Positions 1 through 7,585 of a stretch of DNA of 14,824 nucleotides are shown in pieces (position 1 is the first letter of the stretch; each line of letters opens with the position of its first letter). The stretch comes from Asterionellopsis glacialis (Eukaryota > Bacillariophyta > Plagiogrammaphyceae > Rhaphoneidales > Asterionellopsidaceae). The stretch is taken from the NCBI GenBank assembly GCA_014885115.2, contig WKLE02000536.1:34371-49194 (forward strand), in the 5' to 3' direction. A program made the translations under genes and the position numbers. Below the pieces are notes generated by a model. The model was not told where the DNA came from. It was given only the letters and a program-made list of their open reading frames with translations, and searched no databases.

Positions 1-566
1 TAGAAAATATCTAAAAGTTCGAGTTCTTTTGTTCGAAAGATTTTACCCTAAGGAGTGAAAGGAAAAATTCGGAACTACTCTAGCTACGAGAATCGCTCTA
101 GAGAGAGCTTCGCTTTTTCAATATTTTGAGCAACCTGTCAACCTTCCTGGAAGGCTCCACCAATTTTCAATCTTTAACCACAAATAAGGAGCTTATCCGT
201 ACGTGAAGAGGTATGCAGTAGTAGAGTACTTCATGTCCGTCGTCGAATTGTGCATCATGTACGAGTACTTTGTACAATGTTTGCTTGAGAAAGTTAGGAT
301 ATATACATTGTGGGTGCTGAACTGATCAGTTTCATCCTACCTTTCGAGAACTTGATTTGAAGGCTTTCCCGAAACTGACAAAGACTCCTCAATAAGTCAC
401 TCTAGAGGACTGTCAACAACTACCTACTGAGGCCAAATTATCATTTCAAAGAAGTAAACAAGCACAAAGTTGAGGCCGATTCACTTGTATTTTTTATTTA
501 ATTAGTTTTAGATTTTTTTTAAAAATTACTTTTGCATATAAAGTCGCAGTCAGCAGAGTATATGTA
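1..566. other. Intergenic DNA, no gene seen
   Basis: No open frame of useful length is present on either strand here. Bases 199-275 contain five GTAC tetramers in 77 bp. Around 93-112 there is a short imperfect palindrome built on CTCTAGAG. Bases 488-540 are very AT-rich. The stretch probably holds the 3' flank of the minus-strand gene that ends at 591 and regulatory DNA of a gene outside the window. Confidence 0.5.
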
Positions 567-572
567 TTTATT
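567..572 (-). terminator. AATAAA polyadenylation signal of the SDR-like gene
   Basis: On the minus strand an AATAAA hexamer lies about 19 bp past the TAA stop of the SDR-like gene. The position and the AT-rich surroundings fit a eukaryotic poly(A) signal. This supports a very short 3' UTR. Confidence 0.45.
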
Positions 573-590
573 TTGTTAGTGTTTTGTTAT

Positions 591-1421
591 TTAGCGTTTG
601 GCAAGTTCTTCCATGTTCATATACCGTTGAACACCGACGACAGAGTCATCTTCAATACCGGCAACAATGGCATCTGCCAAGGTTTCTACACGTACAGTCT
701 TGTCAACGAATGGTACACCAATAGCATTGGCAATATTAAAGACAGGAATGATGGGAAGTACGTCCAACTTATCCCATGACCAAATAAGAGATGGACGGAC
801 AATGATGGGTCGTACGGCATTGGAAGAGGAAAGACGATCTTCCACAGCACGCTTGGCAATCAAATACTTTTGCAACCATGCAGGGGCTAATTTTTGTTCG
901 ACAAAATCGCCAAAGGTGACATCAGGCCATCCAGATTCAGCACACGAGACAAAGGCCACAGGTGTTTTGGTCTTGGTGAATGGGTTTTTCTTCTTTTCCA
1001 CAGCACTGATAATATTAAACATGGTTTGACGAGTAATGTTATCGTAGGTTGATTTTTCAGGATCAGGTTTGGATTTGGATCCAGACACGATATTATTTAA
1101 TCCAGCCAATCCAGATTCAACATCAAATAATAATCCTACAGCATGGACCACAGCATCGGACTGTCCAACGAACTTTTGGACATCGGAAGGATTCAAGGCA
1201 TCCCCTTCCACCCAATTGACTTGTGACAAGGCTTCATTGTCAGGACGAGGATTCGTACCACGACGTGAAATACCAGTCACATCGTATCCCTTCTTAACAA
1301 GACGTTCACATACTTGTGATCCAACATATCCAGTCCCACCAAAGACAGCCACCTTGGAGGGTGGTGCCAAGGCAGATACAGCTGCAATAAGAGTAGCAAA
1401 GGCAACAGAACGGACAAACAT
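591..1421 (-). CDS. Atypical SDR / NAD(P)-binding epimerase-like protein, probably plastid-targeted
   Basis: Single-exon gene of 276 aa. Residues 1-17 are a hydrophobic signal peptide ending VSA, followed by LAPP. That resembles the ASAF cleavage motif of secondary plastids, with Leu in place of Phe at +1, so entry into the complex plastid is likely. A Rossmann fold follows, with GGTGYVG at 28-34, Arg53-Arg54 after the second strand (suggesting NADP), Asp74 after the third strand and VSCAE at 159-162. A YxxxK pair (YLIAK) is at 186-190. Overall it fits the NAD-dependent epimerase/dehydratase-like group that includes yeast YLR290C (Coq11) and plant plastoglobule homologues such as At1g32220. 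That placement is from memory of the family, not a search. Members are tied to quinone or prenyl-lipid metabolism, but the substrate is unknown. The start is the first Met of the frame and gives a clean signal peptide. An AATAAA lies just past the stop. Confidence 0.85.
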   Translation of the reverse strand: MFVRSVAFATLIAAVSALAPPSKVAVFGGTGYVGSQVCERLVKKGYDVTGISRRGTNPRPDNEALSQVNWVEGDALNPSDVQKFVGQSDAVVHAVGLLFDVESGLAGLNNIVSGSKSKPDPEKSTYDNITRQTMFNIISAVEKKKNPFTKTKTPVAFVSCAESGWPDVTFGDFVEQKLAPAWLQKYLIAKRAVEDRLSSSNAVRPIIVRPSLIWSWDKLDVLPIIPVFNIANAIGVPFVDKTVRVETLADAIVAGIEDDSVVGVQRYMNMEELAKR

Positions 1422-1555
1422 CTTGATGATTTAGTTTTTATCTTGTATTCAATTAACTACGATTATAGCTCTGGTTTATGTGTTGTCGACGAGGAAGAAA
1501 AGGATGATCTTGCACCGTTTGTTTCGTTTATTCTGTATTCTTACACTTATCAACC

Positions 1556-1598
1556 ATCTTGCACGCAATGAGTCAGGGTGACTCATTGCGTGCGAGAT
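1556..1598. repeat. Near-perfect palindrome carrying two AP-1/bZIP-type sites
   Basis: Two 20-base arms (1556-1575 and 1579-1598) are reverse complements with one mismatch, and are separated by GGG. The inner ends are TGAGTCA and TGACTCA, both matching the core bound by AP-1/GCN4-type bZIP factors. The palindrome lies about 135 bp upstream of the SDR-like start codon. Related ATTCGTGCG motifs follow at 1604-1612 and 1623-1631. The symmetry is directly visible; a regulatory role is inference. Confidence 0.75.
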
Positions 1599-1603
1599 AG
1601 GTC

Positions 1604-1631
1604 ATTCGTGCGCTTTGTCACGATTCGTGCG
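1604..1631. repeat. Direct repeats of ATTCGTGCG
   Basis: ATTCGTGCG occurs at 1604-1612 and 1623-1631, 19 bp apart. It echoes the ATTGCGTGCG at 1585-1594 in the right arm of the neighbouring palindrome. Three related copies within 50 bp upstream of a gene suggest a cis-regulatory array. Confidence 0.5.
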
Positions 1632-1680
1632 TCACAAAAATAAAAAATAATAAAGAATATCTCTAACTCTAACAAAGAGA

Positions 1681-1704
1681 TTGTATAAAACGCAAGGCGA
1701 TAAT
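1681..1704 (+). repeat. Dispersed repeat, copy 1
   Basis: This 24-base segment beginning TTGTATAAAAC matches 2264-2287 at 21 of 24 positions. Both copies sit in non-coding AT-rich DNA. They may be remnants of an old element or shared TATA-like promoter DNA; the sequence alone does not decide. Confidence 0.45.
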
Positions 1705-2062
1705 CTACCGTACTTTCTGTTACATCTAGCATACTTTTTTTCAGGATTCCAGTTTTACCCCAGACATCTATATATTTGGAGAAAGCTCTTGATCTCTAGA
1801 TTCTGTCTAATGTAAAACCAACGACCAGTGAAAGGGTTGATTGTGGATGTGTATCGTTTGTAATTTTTTAAAATACAGAATAAGATTATAAATACTGAAT
1901 TAGCTTCTTCAAATCAATTCTTCCTTCTGTAAAAAAATATTAGTGCCACTCTGACAATTTCTTTTGCTGTGTAATTAGTATTTTACTGCCCTGGCATGCA
2001 TACAGATATATATAACATATAAAGTTATATCATTTTTGACGAAAAAGACTTTTGAGACAACC

Positions 2063-2113
2063 ATGAGATCAACGATGATGACTTTGCTGTCACTATTCCT
2101 TGGCCAATTGTGA
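2063..2113 (+). other. Mini-ORF resembling a signal peptide
   Basis: An ATG in a reasonable context (ACAACC before it) opens a 16-codon frame rich in Leu, Ser, Thr and Met (MRSTMMTLLSLFLGQL), then stops. It looks like the first exon of a secretory or plastid protein, or a remnant of one. A large hairpin begins at the stop. No continuing exon could be identified with confidence. Confidence 0.2.
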
Positions 2114-2195
2114 TGTTATCCCAGATTGGTTTTTGCTACACACTGGAGAACTTAGTTGACCAGTGCATAGCAAAAATCAATCTGGGATGATATTG
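2111..2195. repeat. Large imperfect inverted repeat (hairpin)
   Basis: The 29-base arms 2118-2146 and 2160-2188 pair with 26 Watson-Crick pairs, one G-T wobble and one two-base mismatch, around a 13-base loop. The stem extends outward by about seven more pairs if G-T is allowed. A stem of roughly 36 bp with a small loop fits a foldback/MITE remnant or a small-RNA precursor. It does not overlap a supported gene. Confidence 0.75.
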
Positions 2196-2263
2196 CTCAG
2201 TTCCAAGATATAGTGACATCAAAGTTGGGACCCGAAAAAGTAAAATATAACAGAGATAAAGTA

Positions 2264-2287
2264 TTGTATAAAACACAAGGCAAAAAT
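2264..2287 (+). repeat. Dispersed repeat, copy 2
   Basis: Second copy of the 24-base sequence at 1681-1704 (three differences). It lies about 75 bp past the hairpin. Confidence 0.45.
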
Positions 2288-2355
2288 ATTTTAAGTATAT
2301 ATCTTTAGTGGTACATGTAGAAGCATTAATGGCATAGAAATAGTACATTAAATTC

Positions 2356-2622
2356 ATGACCATGTTGTTGAAAACCACCAAGGTAACCAAAGCGGTCAAA
2401 AAGGATGGAGTTACATGTCGACAGACTCGACCCAATCGGCCTTTTCCTTGTGAGGGCGTATGGGAAATGGAGACCATCCACACATCTTGGTGGGAGAAAG
2501 ATCACATTAGTTTCCCCTGGTTAACGCTCGGAGTGCTAACAGTGATATTCATGGCCATTCTAGCATTGAATGTCCCTGTACGTTTTATTGAGTTTTACTG
2601 TTTCTTTGTTCGGTTTTACTGA
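2356..2622 (+). other. Orphan ORF with one possible membrane segment, uncertain
   Basis: An 88-codon frame on the plus strand. The first part is basic. A Cys-Glu-Gly-Val-Trp run near residues 32-36 leads into a Trp-rich stretch, then a hydrophobic segment (PWLTLGVLTVIFMAILALNV) at about 55-74. A GTACGT at 2580-2585, straight after a Pro codon, could be a splice donor, so this might be one exon of a larger gene. The opposite strand is also open here (115 codons, 2136-2483, also hydrophobic), so the coding strand is not settled. I recognise no family. It may be a gene remnant. Confidence 0.2.
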
Positions 2623-2639
2623 CATGATGACGGCATTCT

Positions 2640-3660
2640 ATAAGTTCTTATTCTTATCTACAATATTTATCGCATAACAAGAATGGTTCATCTGATCCTT
2701 TAGAATGTTTTCGTAGTAGTAGTGATAAATAATTTCATATCGATAAATTTTTAATATCTTTATATTTTGTGGTACGTTTTGTCTTCCTCGTGTTGGAAAA
2801 AAAAAAAAAGTTTGGAATAGAAAAAAAACACCCATACATGAGGTAAAGTACAAAAAGAAAAGTGTCAAATCACTAATAGTGTCGAGAAACTTTAAAAAAA
2901 AACAAAAAAATTAGTTAGTATAATACACGCAAGATAGCTGAATCGTATCAAAAGGAGACAAGATTTATACCTGCGGTAGGAAACACGGATCAAACAAGGA
3001 CTTTACCACAACCTTGGCAGACAAAAAAGAAAAACAAAAAAAGTCAGAATGGTAAGACACATCTACTTACGTTTCGATCCATATGACTCAAGTTTTTGGT
3101 TCCCTTTTTTTTAGAAGCATATGCGTTATCAGAGTCAAAAGTATGTCTTTGACAAGGATACTTGAGTCGTATCTACACACACACACACACAAACAAAAAA
3201 GACAAAAACTGTAGGGATGAGTTGCTCTCTAAAAGAATGATCCACAAAGTCCAAGTCCTGACCACAACCTTTGTGGTAGATATGACAATAGTAGTCGATT
3301 GTTATTGTAAAAAGAGACGAAAAGAAAAAAAAGCCATCTCTAAAATTAGTAAAATAATAGTGGTAGAGACAAGAATATAATACTTTTTTCGGTTGAGATG
3401 CCCAAAATTAACATATTCGGTTTAACCTTGGCAGGATAACATCACTTTCAAAACAGTCTTGTGCCAGCAACTGGAAGTACTGGACAAGAAGAGAGAGGGA
3501 AACAACTTCATGAGAGCATGGAGTCTCAAACAGTGGTGAGGGGATCAGTCCACTTGCCAATAGTGATGCCGTTCTTTGAAAATGTGCATACCTCAGGTGT
3601 TTCGGTTTTGGAATTCCCATGCATCGAACGAAGTAACTGGCATTATCATCCAAGTCTTTA
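2640..3660. other. Intergenic, AT-rich; possible decayed ORF at 3408-3653
   Basis: Bases 2640-3400 contain poly-A tracts and an (AC)8 microsatellite at 3175-3190. A loose inverted repeat built on TGACTCAAGT lies at 3081-3093 and 3160-3172. Bases 3408-3653 hold an 81-codon minus-strand frame of more balanced composition, overlapped by a 66-codon plus-strand frame. I recognise neither product and cannot choose between them. Confidence 0.4.
3175..3190. repeat. (AC)8 microsatellite
   Basis: Eight uninterrupted AC units, directly visible. Likely length-polymorphic. Confidence 0.9.
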
Positions 3661-3883
3661 AGAAATAGAACAAAAGATTACAAAGAAAGACAATGTAAAG
3701 TTGAAATAGTAAATGAGTAGTCGGGGTGTGATAATGATTTTTTTATACTAAAAATGAAAATCTAAACTAGCAAAGTAATCACTGTCATAACCACGTAAAA
3801 TGTCTCATTCCAGTTTCTTTTGTAGTTTTTAAGAAAGGAAGATCCAATATCCCGTTGTAATTGTTTGTTGTTACACAGGCAAT

Positions 3884-4919
3884 TTAACGGTAACTGTAGT
3901 ATTGTAAAAGAGAGATACGAAGAAAAAGTCAATAGGATTAGATATGAAGAGAGTCTAAAGGAAAGAGGAAACAAAAGTAAAAGAGTCCTGCACATAAATA
4001 TAACTTACAGTCCGTTGTTGATGCGGTCAATGACATACTCAGCAGCGGGGTCCTTGGCAACGAAGCGAGATTCGTACTTCTTGATGACATCCTTTTCGGC
4101 GGAAGAAAGTCCCTTGATGTTGTAAAGATCAGCAACAGACTTGTAAGGTCCGTTGGATACAATCTTTCCGGCAACGTTGGGGTACATACCGGGCATCTTG
4201 AGGTAGACACGGACATTGGCATTGTTGACATCAACTTGGGAAGATCCTCCAAGAAGAGCAACGTTTTCGTAATCGACAACAGCGTTGGCGGCAGGAGCAG
4301 CGAAGGCTAATCCAGCAGCGGCAGCAGCAGCTCCGAACATTTCACGACGTTCCATGTTGAGGGCAGTGCGGGTGGCGTCAGGTTGCTGAGCAACAAAGGC
4401 AGCAGCAGTGCTGTGGATGTGTCATAATTGGTAGCGGTGGTTTATATCATTCATTGTCAGTGTAAGCATGTCCATGGGGAAGAGAAAAGAGAGAGAGAGA
4501 GATTCAAGGAACCAAACAAGGGAAAGGGAGAAAAGGTTAGAGATTGGCATCGATGCAATCAAAAGAGTACACTGTACAACACATTCCATGATATTGTGCA
4601 CTGAGATAACAAGAGGAGTGTACACTAAAGTGTATCCCAACAATAAAGTGTTCAGTCAGTGGATCGTAACCCCCGAAAGGATGAATTTCGAATGGTTTCT
4701 CGAATAGATTCCGGAAGTAGCGGTAACCACGATCACGCGTGATGTACGCAATCTTTCCAGTAGAGAGAGACACCATGTGGAAACATCAACCAACGGCCAT
4801 ATCCGATGACAATCTGCTCCTCTTGTCATGTTCGGTACAATCATGGAATGCGTAGTTGTCGTTTGATATCATGTCAACAAAACTTACGAGGCAAGGACGG
4901 CAAAGATGGTGAGCTTCAT
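3884..4919 (-). CDS. psbU: PsbU, 12 kDa extrinsic protein of photosystem II (three exons)
   Basis: PsbU caps the lumenal face of photosystem II and stabilises the oxygen-evolving cluster with PsbO and PsbV. I read three exons on the minus strand: 4919-4888, 4410-4009 and 3893-3884, giving 147 aa. Exon 1 begins MKLTIFAVLAS. The splice restores a signal peptide ending TAAA before Phe16, an ASAF-like plastid motif. Residues 31-54 form a thylakoid transfer domain with Arg32-Arg33 and an Ala-rich core ending ANA. The mature part (55-147, 93 aa) has the family pattern: NNANV, MPGMYPNVAGKIV, PYKSVADLYNIKGLS and a C-terminal NNGLYR. The final Tyr-Arg comes from exon 3: the frame of exon 2 closes at a TAA inside its own GTAAGT donor, whereas splicing to the acceptor ACTACAG gives Leu-Tyr-Arg-stop, matching the NNG(L/I)Y(K/R) end of cyanobacterial PsbU. 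Introns are 477 and 115 bp. Confidence 0.93.
4411..4887 (-). other. psbU intron 1
   Basis: Begins GTAAGT and ends CCACAG on the minus strand. At 477 bp it is the longest intron in the window. It contains a GA-rich run near 4487-4501 and several short open frames that show no coding character. Confidence 0.8.
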
Positions 4920-6925
4920 TGTCGATTCGTTAATACGTAAAAAAGATTGACTGTAACAAGTGGGCACTCAAGCAACCGAAGAGAGAAAGCCAAGCAAGGC
5001 AGAAACCGTAAGGAAGCCCCTTCCTTGACGGACCTCTCTTTTTCTCTTCACCAAGGGACTGACGCACTCTACTGAACACCGTACACCCCTCGTAGAAATC
5101 TACGGGTATCTTTGCTAGATGTGAGTTCAATCAACTTCATTCTCAAAAGGCGGTAGTTTTGATAGTTCAAGGCAGGACAGGCGCGTGACGTTGCGCAATA
5201 TTAGGTTATGAGTGTGTTCTAAGATCTGTTTTTGCATGACAAGCGGAAGGTTGGATGGACACCCACCCGCCCCCGCATGGATTGGAAAGCGAATAATTCT
5301 ATCCTTAAGATATTTCATGATTTGACAATACGGAACTTATTTTTTTATGGAGCGAGAGACCGCAAAAAGATGCCCGCCGCAAGTTTTTTCGCTCCTTTCA
5401 AAGAGCAGCCATCTTACTACGCTTGTTTTTTTATCAGAACTATGAATACTACGATTTTTCTAACATTTTGGAATGCCATCGGCAAGGCAAAAATAGAATT
5501 ATCCGTTGTTATTTTGACGTAGTCTAATCATGAGAGAGAGCAAATGCTCTGGTCCAAAAATGACATCACATTCAGAAGATTCGCCTCTCTTGTAGTTGAA
5601 TTCTGTCTGAAAAATTATTTTCATACCCAATATTTCAAAATTGAATATTTGCAACTCATGCATCTGCTTAGTAAACTTTTGACGCATTGTGTGATTTATT
5701 GTATGTGGGTGGTGAATAAAGAATCTTATGGTTTTGCAAGGTGTCAAAAAATATGACATCCTTAAAAATAGACCTCAAGGAAATATGAAGGCAGGACTCA
5801 CTCTACACAGCTTGGTCTCCAAGAAGAAGAAGGAATAAACTTGTTCAGTCCAAAAGATGGATCATCCATAGCAACAAGTAATAGCTTTCATTCAACTTTT
5901 TCAAATTTTCTTATGGATTGTACTACAGATATCTCTATTAGAAATGATGCAAGCAACAAAAGTTCACTCTCAGGAGAATTCCTCTATATGGTGTGACACT
6001 TTTGATAAACACAAACACGAGCACACATTCAAGATCCCATCATGAAATTCTGTGTAGAGCTTATCTGGAAGTACAAAAGGAGAAACACCACCAAGAAATT
6101 GAAATTGGTAGGAAAAGAAAATAATCCTATGGAACAGCAAAGAAAATCTCCAAAGTTTTCATTTTTGAAATGCATCATCCTCAAACTACAGTATGGAGAA
6201 CAACAAACAAACAATGAAAACCACCAAGCTTCCAGTAGAGACACTTTCAGCACTTTCTCAATATGTTTGAAAGTAATTGGCAATTTACTACTTTTCATTC
6301 TACAAATATTATTATAGTATGAAGCAATCTTTATTATGAATTATTAGTGAATAACGCGAATCCGTCCCAGCCTTTCAAGGGCGGGCCAAAAATCGCTCGC
6401 TTCAGATTCGAGCCAAAAAAATTTAAAATAATATCCACCAGCAGCTGCTACTCTCTAGCTAGCTCCCCGTACCTGGGGTATCCAAAATTTGGCAACTGCA
6501 CCTACAGGTACGGTACAAGTACAGGTACGCATAAAACCGTATCTTTTCCACATGGTACATGCACAGTTGGTTTGTACGTACCTCTAGAGTAGAGTACCGC
6601 TGAAATAGAAAAAGACATATCCTCCCGCCGACTAATCTTCTCGCAGAATAAAACAATCAAAAAGTATGACAACCTACCGTAAACAAAAAGTAAATACCTA
6701 CCGTGCATTTAATATAACAGCTCGGCAACAGCGCTCTCTACTAGAGAGGACAAAAGAGTCGTAGCGATTAAAAAAAGGCAACAAATTGAAGAAGAGAGTC
6801 AAAACGAAACAAAGACGGCGAAAGGAAACACTACGGTTTCGTTCCACCTGTTTACTTGTTTTCTCGGATACAGTACTGTATGCACCAGTGGTACCCATAA
6901 CAACGCACAAGAATAAATATATGAT
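4920..6925. other. Two-kilobase intergenic region, no supported gene
   Basis: The first 150-200 bp are probably the psbU promoter and 5' UTR. The rest holds scattered frames of 60-96 codons overlapping on both strands, with no recognisable motif. One stop-free stretch at 5772-5996 (plus strand, 74 codons, no early Met) has mixed, non-repetitive composition and may be a gene remnant. Bases 6469-6597 are packed with GTAC tetramers. Two CTCTAGAG/CTCTACTAGAGAG-type palindromes lie near 6582-6589 and 6735-6748. The last 300 bp are the likely promoter of the RING gene. Confidence 0.45.
6469..6597. promoter_or_regulatory. GTAC-tetramer cluster upstream of the RING gene
   Basis: GTAC begins at 6469, 6508, 6513, 6519, 6525, 6555, 6574, 6578 and 6594: nine copies in 129 bp where chance predicts about one half. 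Two more are at 6873 and 6891. Several sit in larger palindromes such as CCCCGTACCTGGGG and ACGTAC-type runs. A regulatory role is inference. Confidence 0.4.
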
Positions 6926-7585
6926 ATGGGATACCCAACATCCATCTTTCTTGTCCCACCCGACACAAGTTTAATATGTTTCATCTGTCAAGACGTTCTG
7001 GAAGAACCTCGAACAACTCGATGTGGTCATTCCTTTTGTTCGGATTGTATCATGAACAATGCTTCTGTTATTGCCAACAACAACAACAACAGTGGTGGTG
7101 GCAGTGATCGTCGTCATTATAGTGATTCTTCCGATAATAAGAGTTTAGTTTGTCCAACGTGTCAAACACTTTGTGATTTGGGTGTAGATACTATCCCAGC
7201 TTTAGCATTACGTGGTGTGATTCATGGATTAAACGTACAGTGTTGTACTAGTAAAAGTAAGAATTTGTTCTTGTTTGAGTCAAATGATGTACAAGACAAC
7301 TATCATCATTTTGATGGAGAACACAACAATTACAACAACAACAACAACAACAACGATACCTATGCTTCTTGGGACGATGCTGATTATTCCTCTTTCTTTT
7401 CCAGTACTCGTAGAAAACGTAGAAAATTATCCACGAATACTGCTGCTGCTGCTTCTGTGACAGGGAAGACGCGTACGTGGACAGGCCGTCTTGTGGAATG
7501 GTTACGACATTGCTCCAAGGAAGAATGTGACATGGCATCATGGAAAAAGTCATGTACCACATACCATACATTACCAGGATGGTAA
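6926..7585 (+). CDS. RING-finger protein, probable E3 ubiquitin ligase with TRAF-like tail
   Basis: A 219-aa protein with an N-terminal C3HC4 RING: Cys18-x2-Cys21, Cys33-x-His35, Cys38-x2-Cys41 and Cys76-x2-Cys79. The loop before the last pair is long and Asn/Ser/Gly-rich. RING domains of this type recruit ubiquitin-charged E2 enzymes. After the RING comes ALALRGVIHGLNVQC, a pattern seen in TRAF/LNX-like proteins. Low-complexity poly-Asn and a basic RRKRRK cluster (possible nuclear signal) follow. The end, WTGRLVEWLRHCSKEEC, resembles a TRAF zinc finger in which the expected Cys before Trp is Thr. Poly-Asn is encoded by AAC repeats. Met at 6926 is the first in frame. A separate ATG at 6921 opens a short overlapping frame in another register. 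The 3' end may be spliced, because TAA lies in a GTAATG and a strong acceptor occurs at 7790. Confidence 0.75.
   Translation: MGYPTSIFLVPPDTSLICFICQDVLEEPRTTRCGHSFCSDCIMNNASVIANNNNNSGGGSDRRHYSDSSDNKSLVCPTCQTLCDLGVDTIPALALRGVIHGLNVQCCTSKSKNLFLFESNDVQDNYHHFDGEHNNYNNNNNNNDTYASWDDADYSSFFSSTRRKRRKLSTNTAAAASVTGKTRTWTGRLVEWLRHCSKEECDMASWKKSCTTYHTLPGW

Larger units (their letters stand above)
1422..2062. other. Intergenic region upstream of the SDR-like gene
   Basis: This AT-rich stretch has no supported gene. It contains a near-perfect palindrome at 1556-1598 with direct repeats beside it, and one copy of a 24-bp dispersed repeat at 1681-1704. The first 200 bp are the likely promoter and 5' UTR of the minus-strand SDR-like gene. 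Confidence 0.5.

Noticed and set aside
2136..2483. 115-codon minus-strand frame with hydrophobic stretches
   Set aside because: It runs through the hairpin and overlaps the plus-strand orphan frame. I recognise no family and see no codon signal strong enough to choose it.
3081..3172. Inverted repeat ATATGACTCAAGT / ACTTGAGTCGTAT
   Set aside because: Only 12 of 13 bases pair across a 66-base loop with no extension, so it is weak evidence for an element.
3408..3661. 81-codon minus and 66-codon plus frames
   Set aside because: They overlap each other, have no recognisable motif, and neither has a clear promoter or splice context.
6042..6317. Overlapping frames of 91 and 89 codons on both strands
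   Set aside because: They are mutual shadows in AT-rich DNA with Lys/Asn or Phe/Leu bias and no motif.
6364..6425. tRNA B-box-like sequence (GGCTCGAATCTG on the minus strand)
   Set aside because: No matching A box, acceptor stem or anticodon arm could be built. The surrounding similarity is to a nearby TTTTTGGCCCG copy instead.
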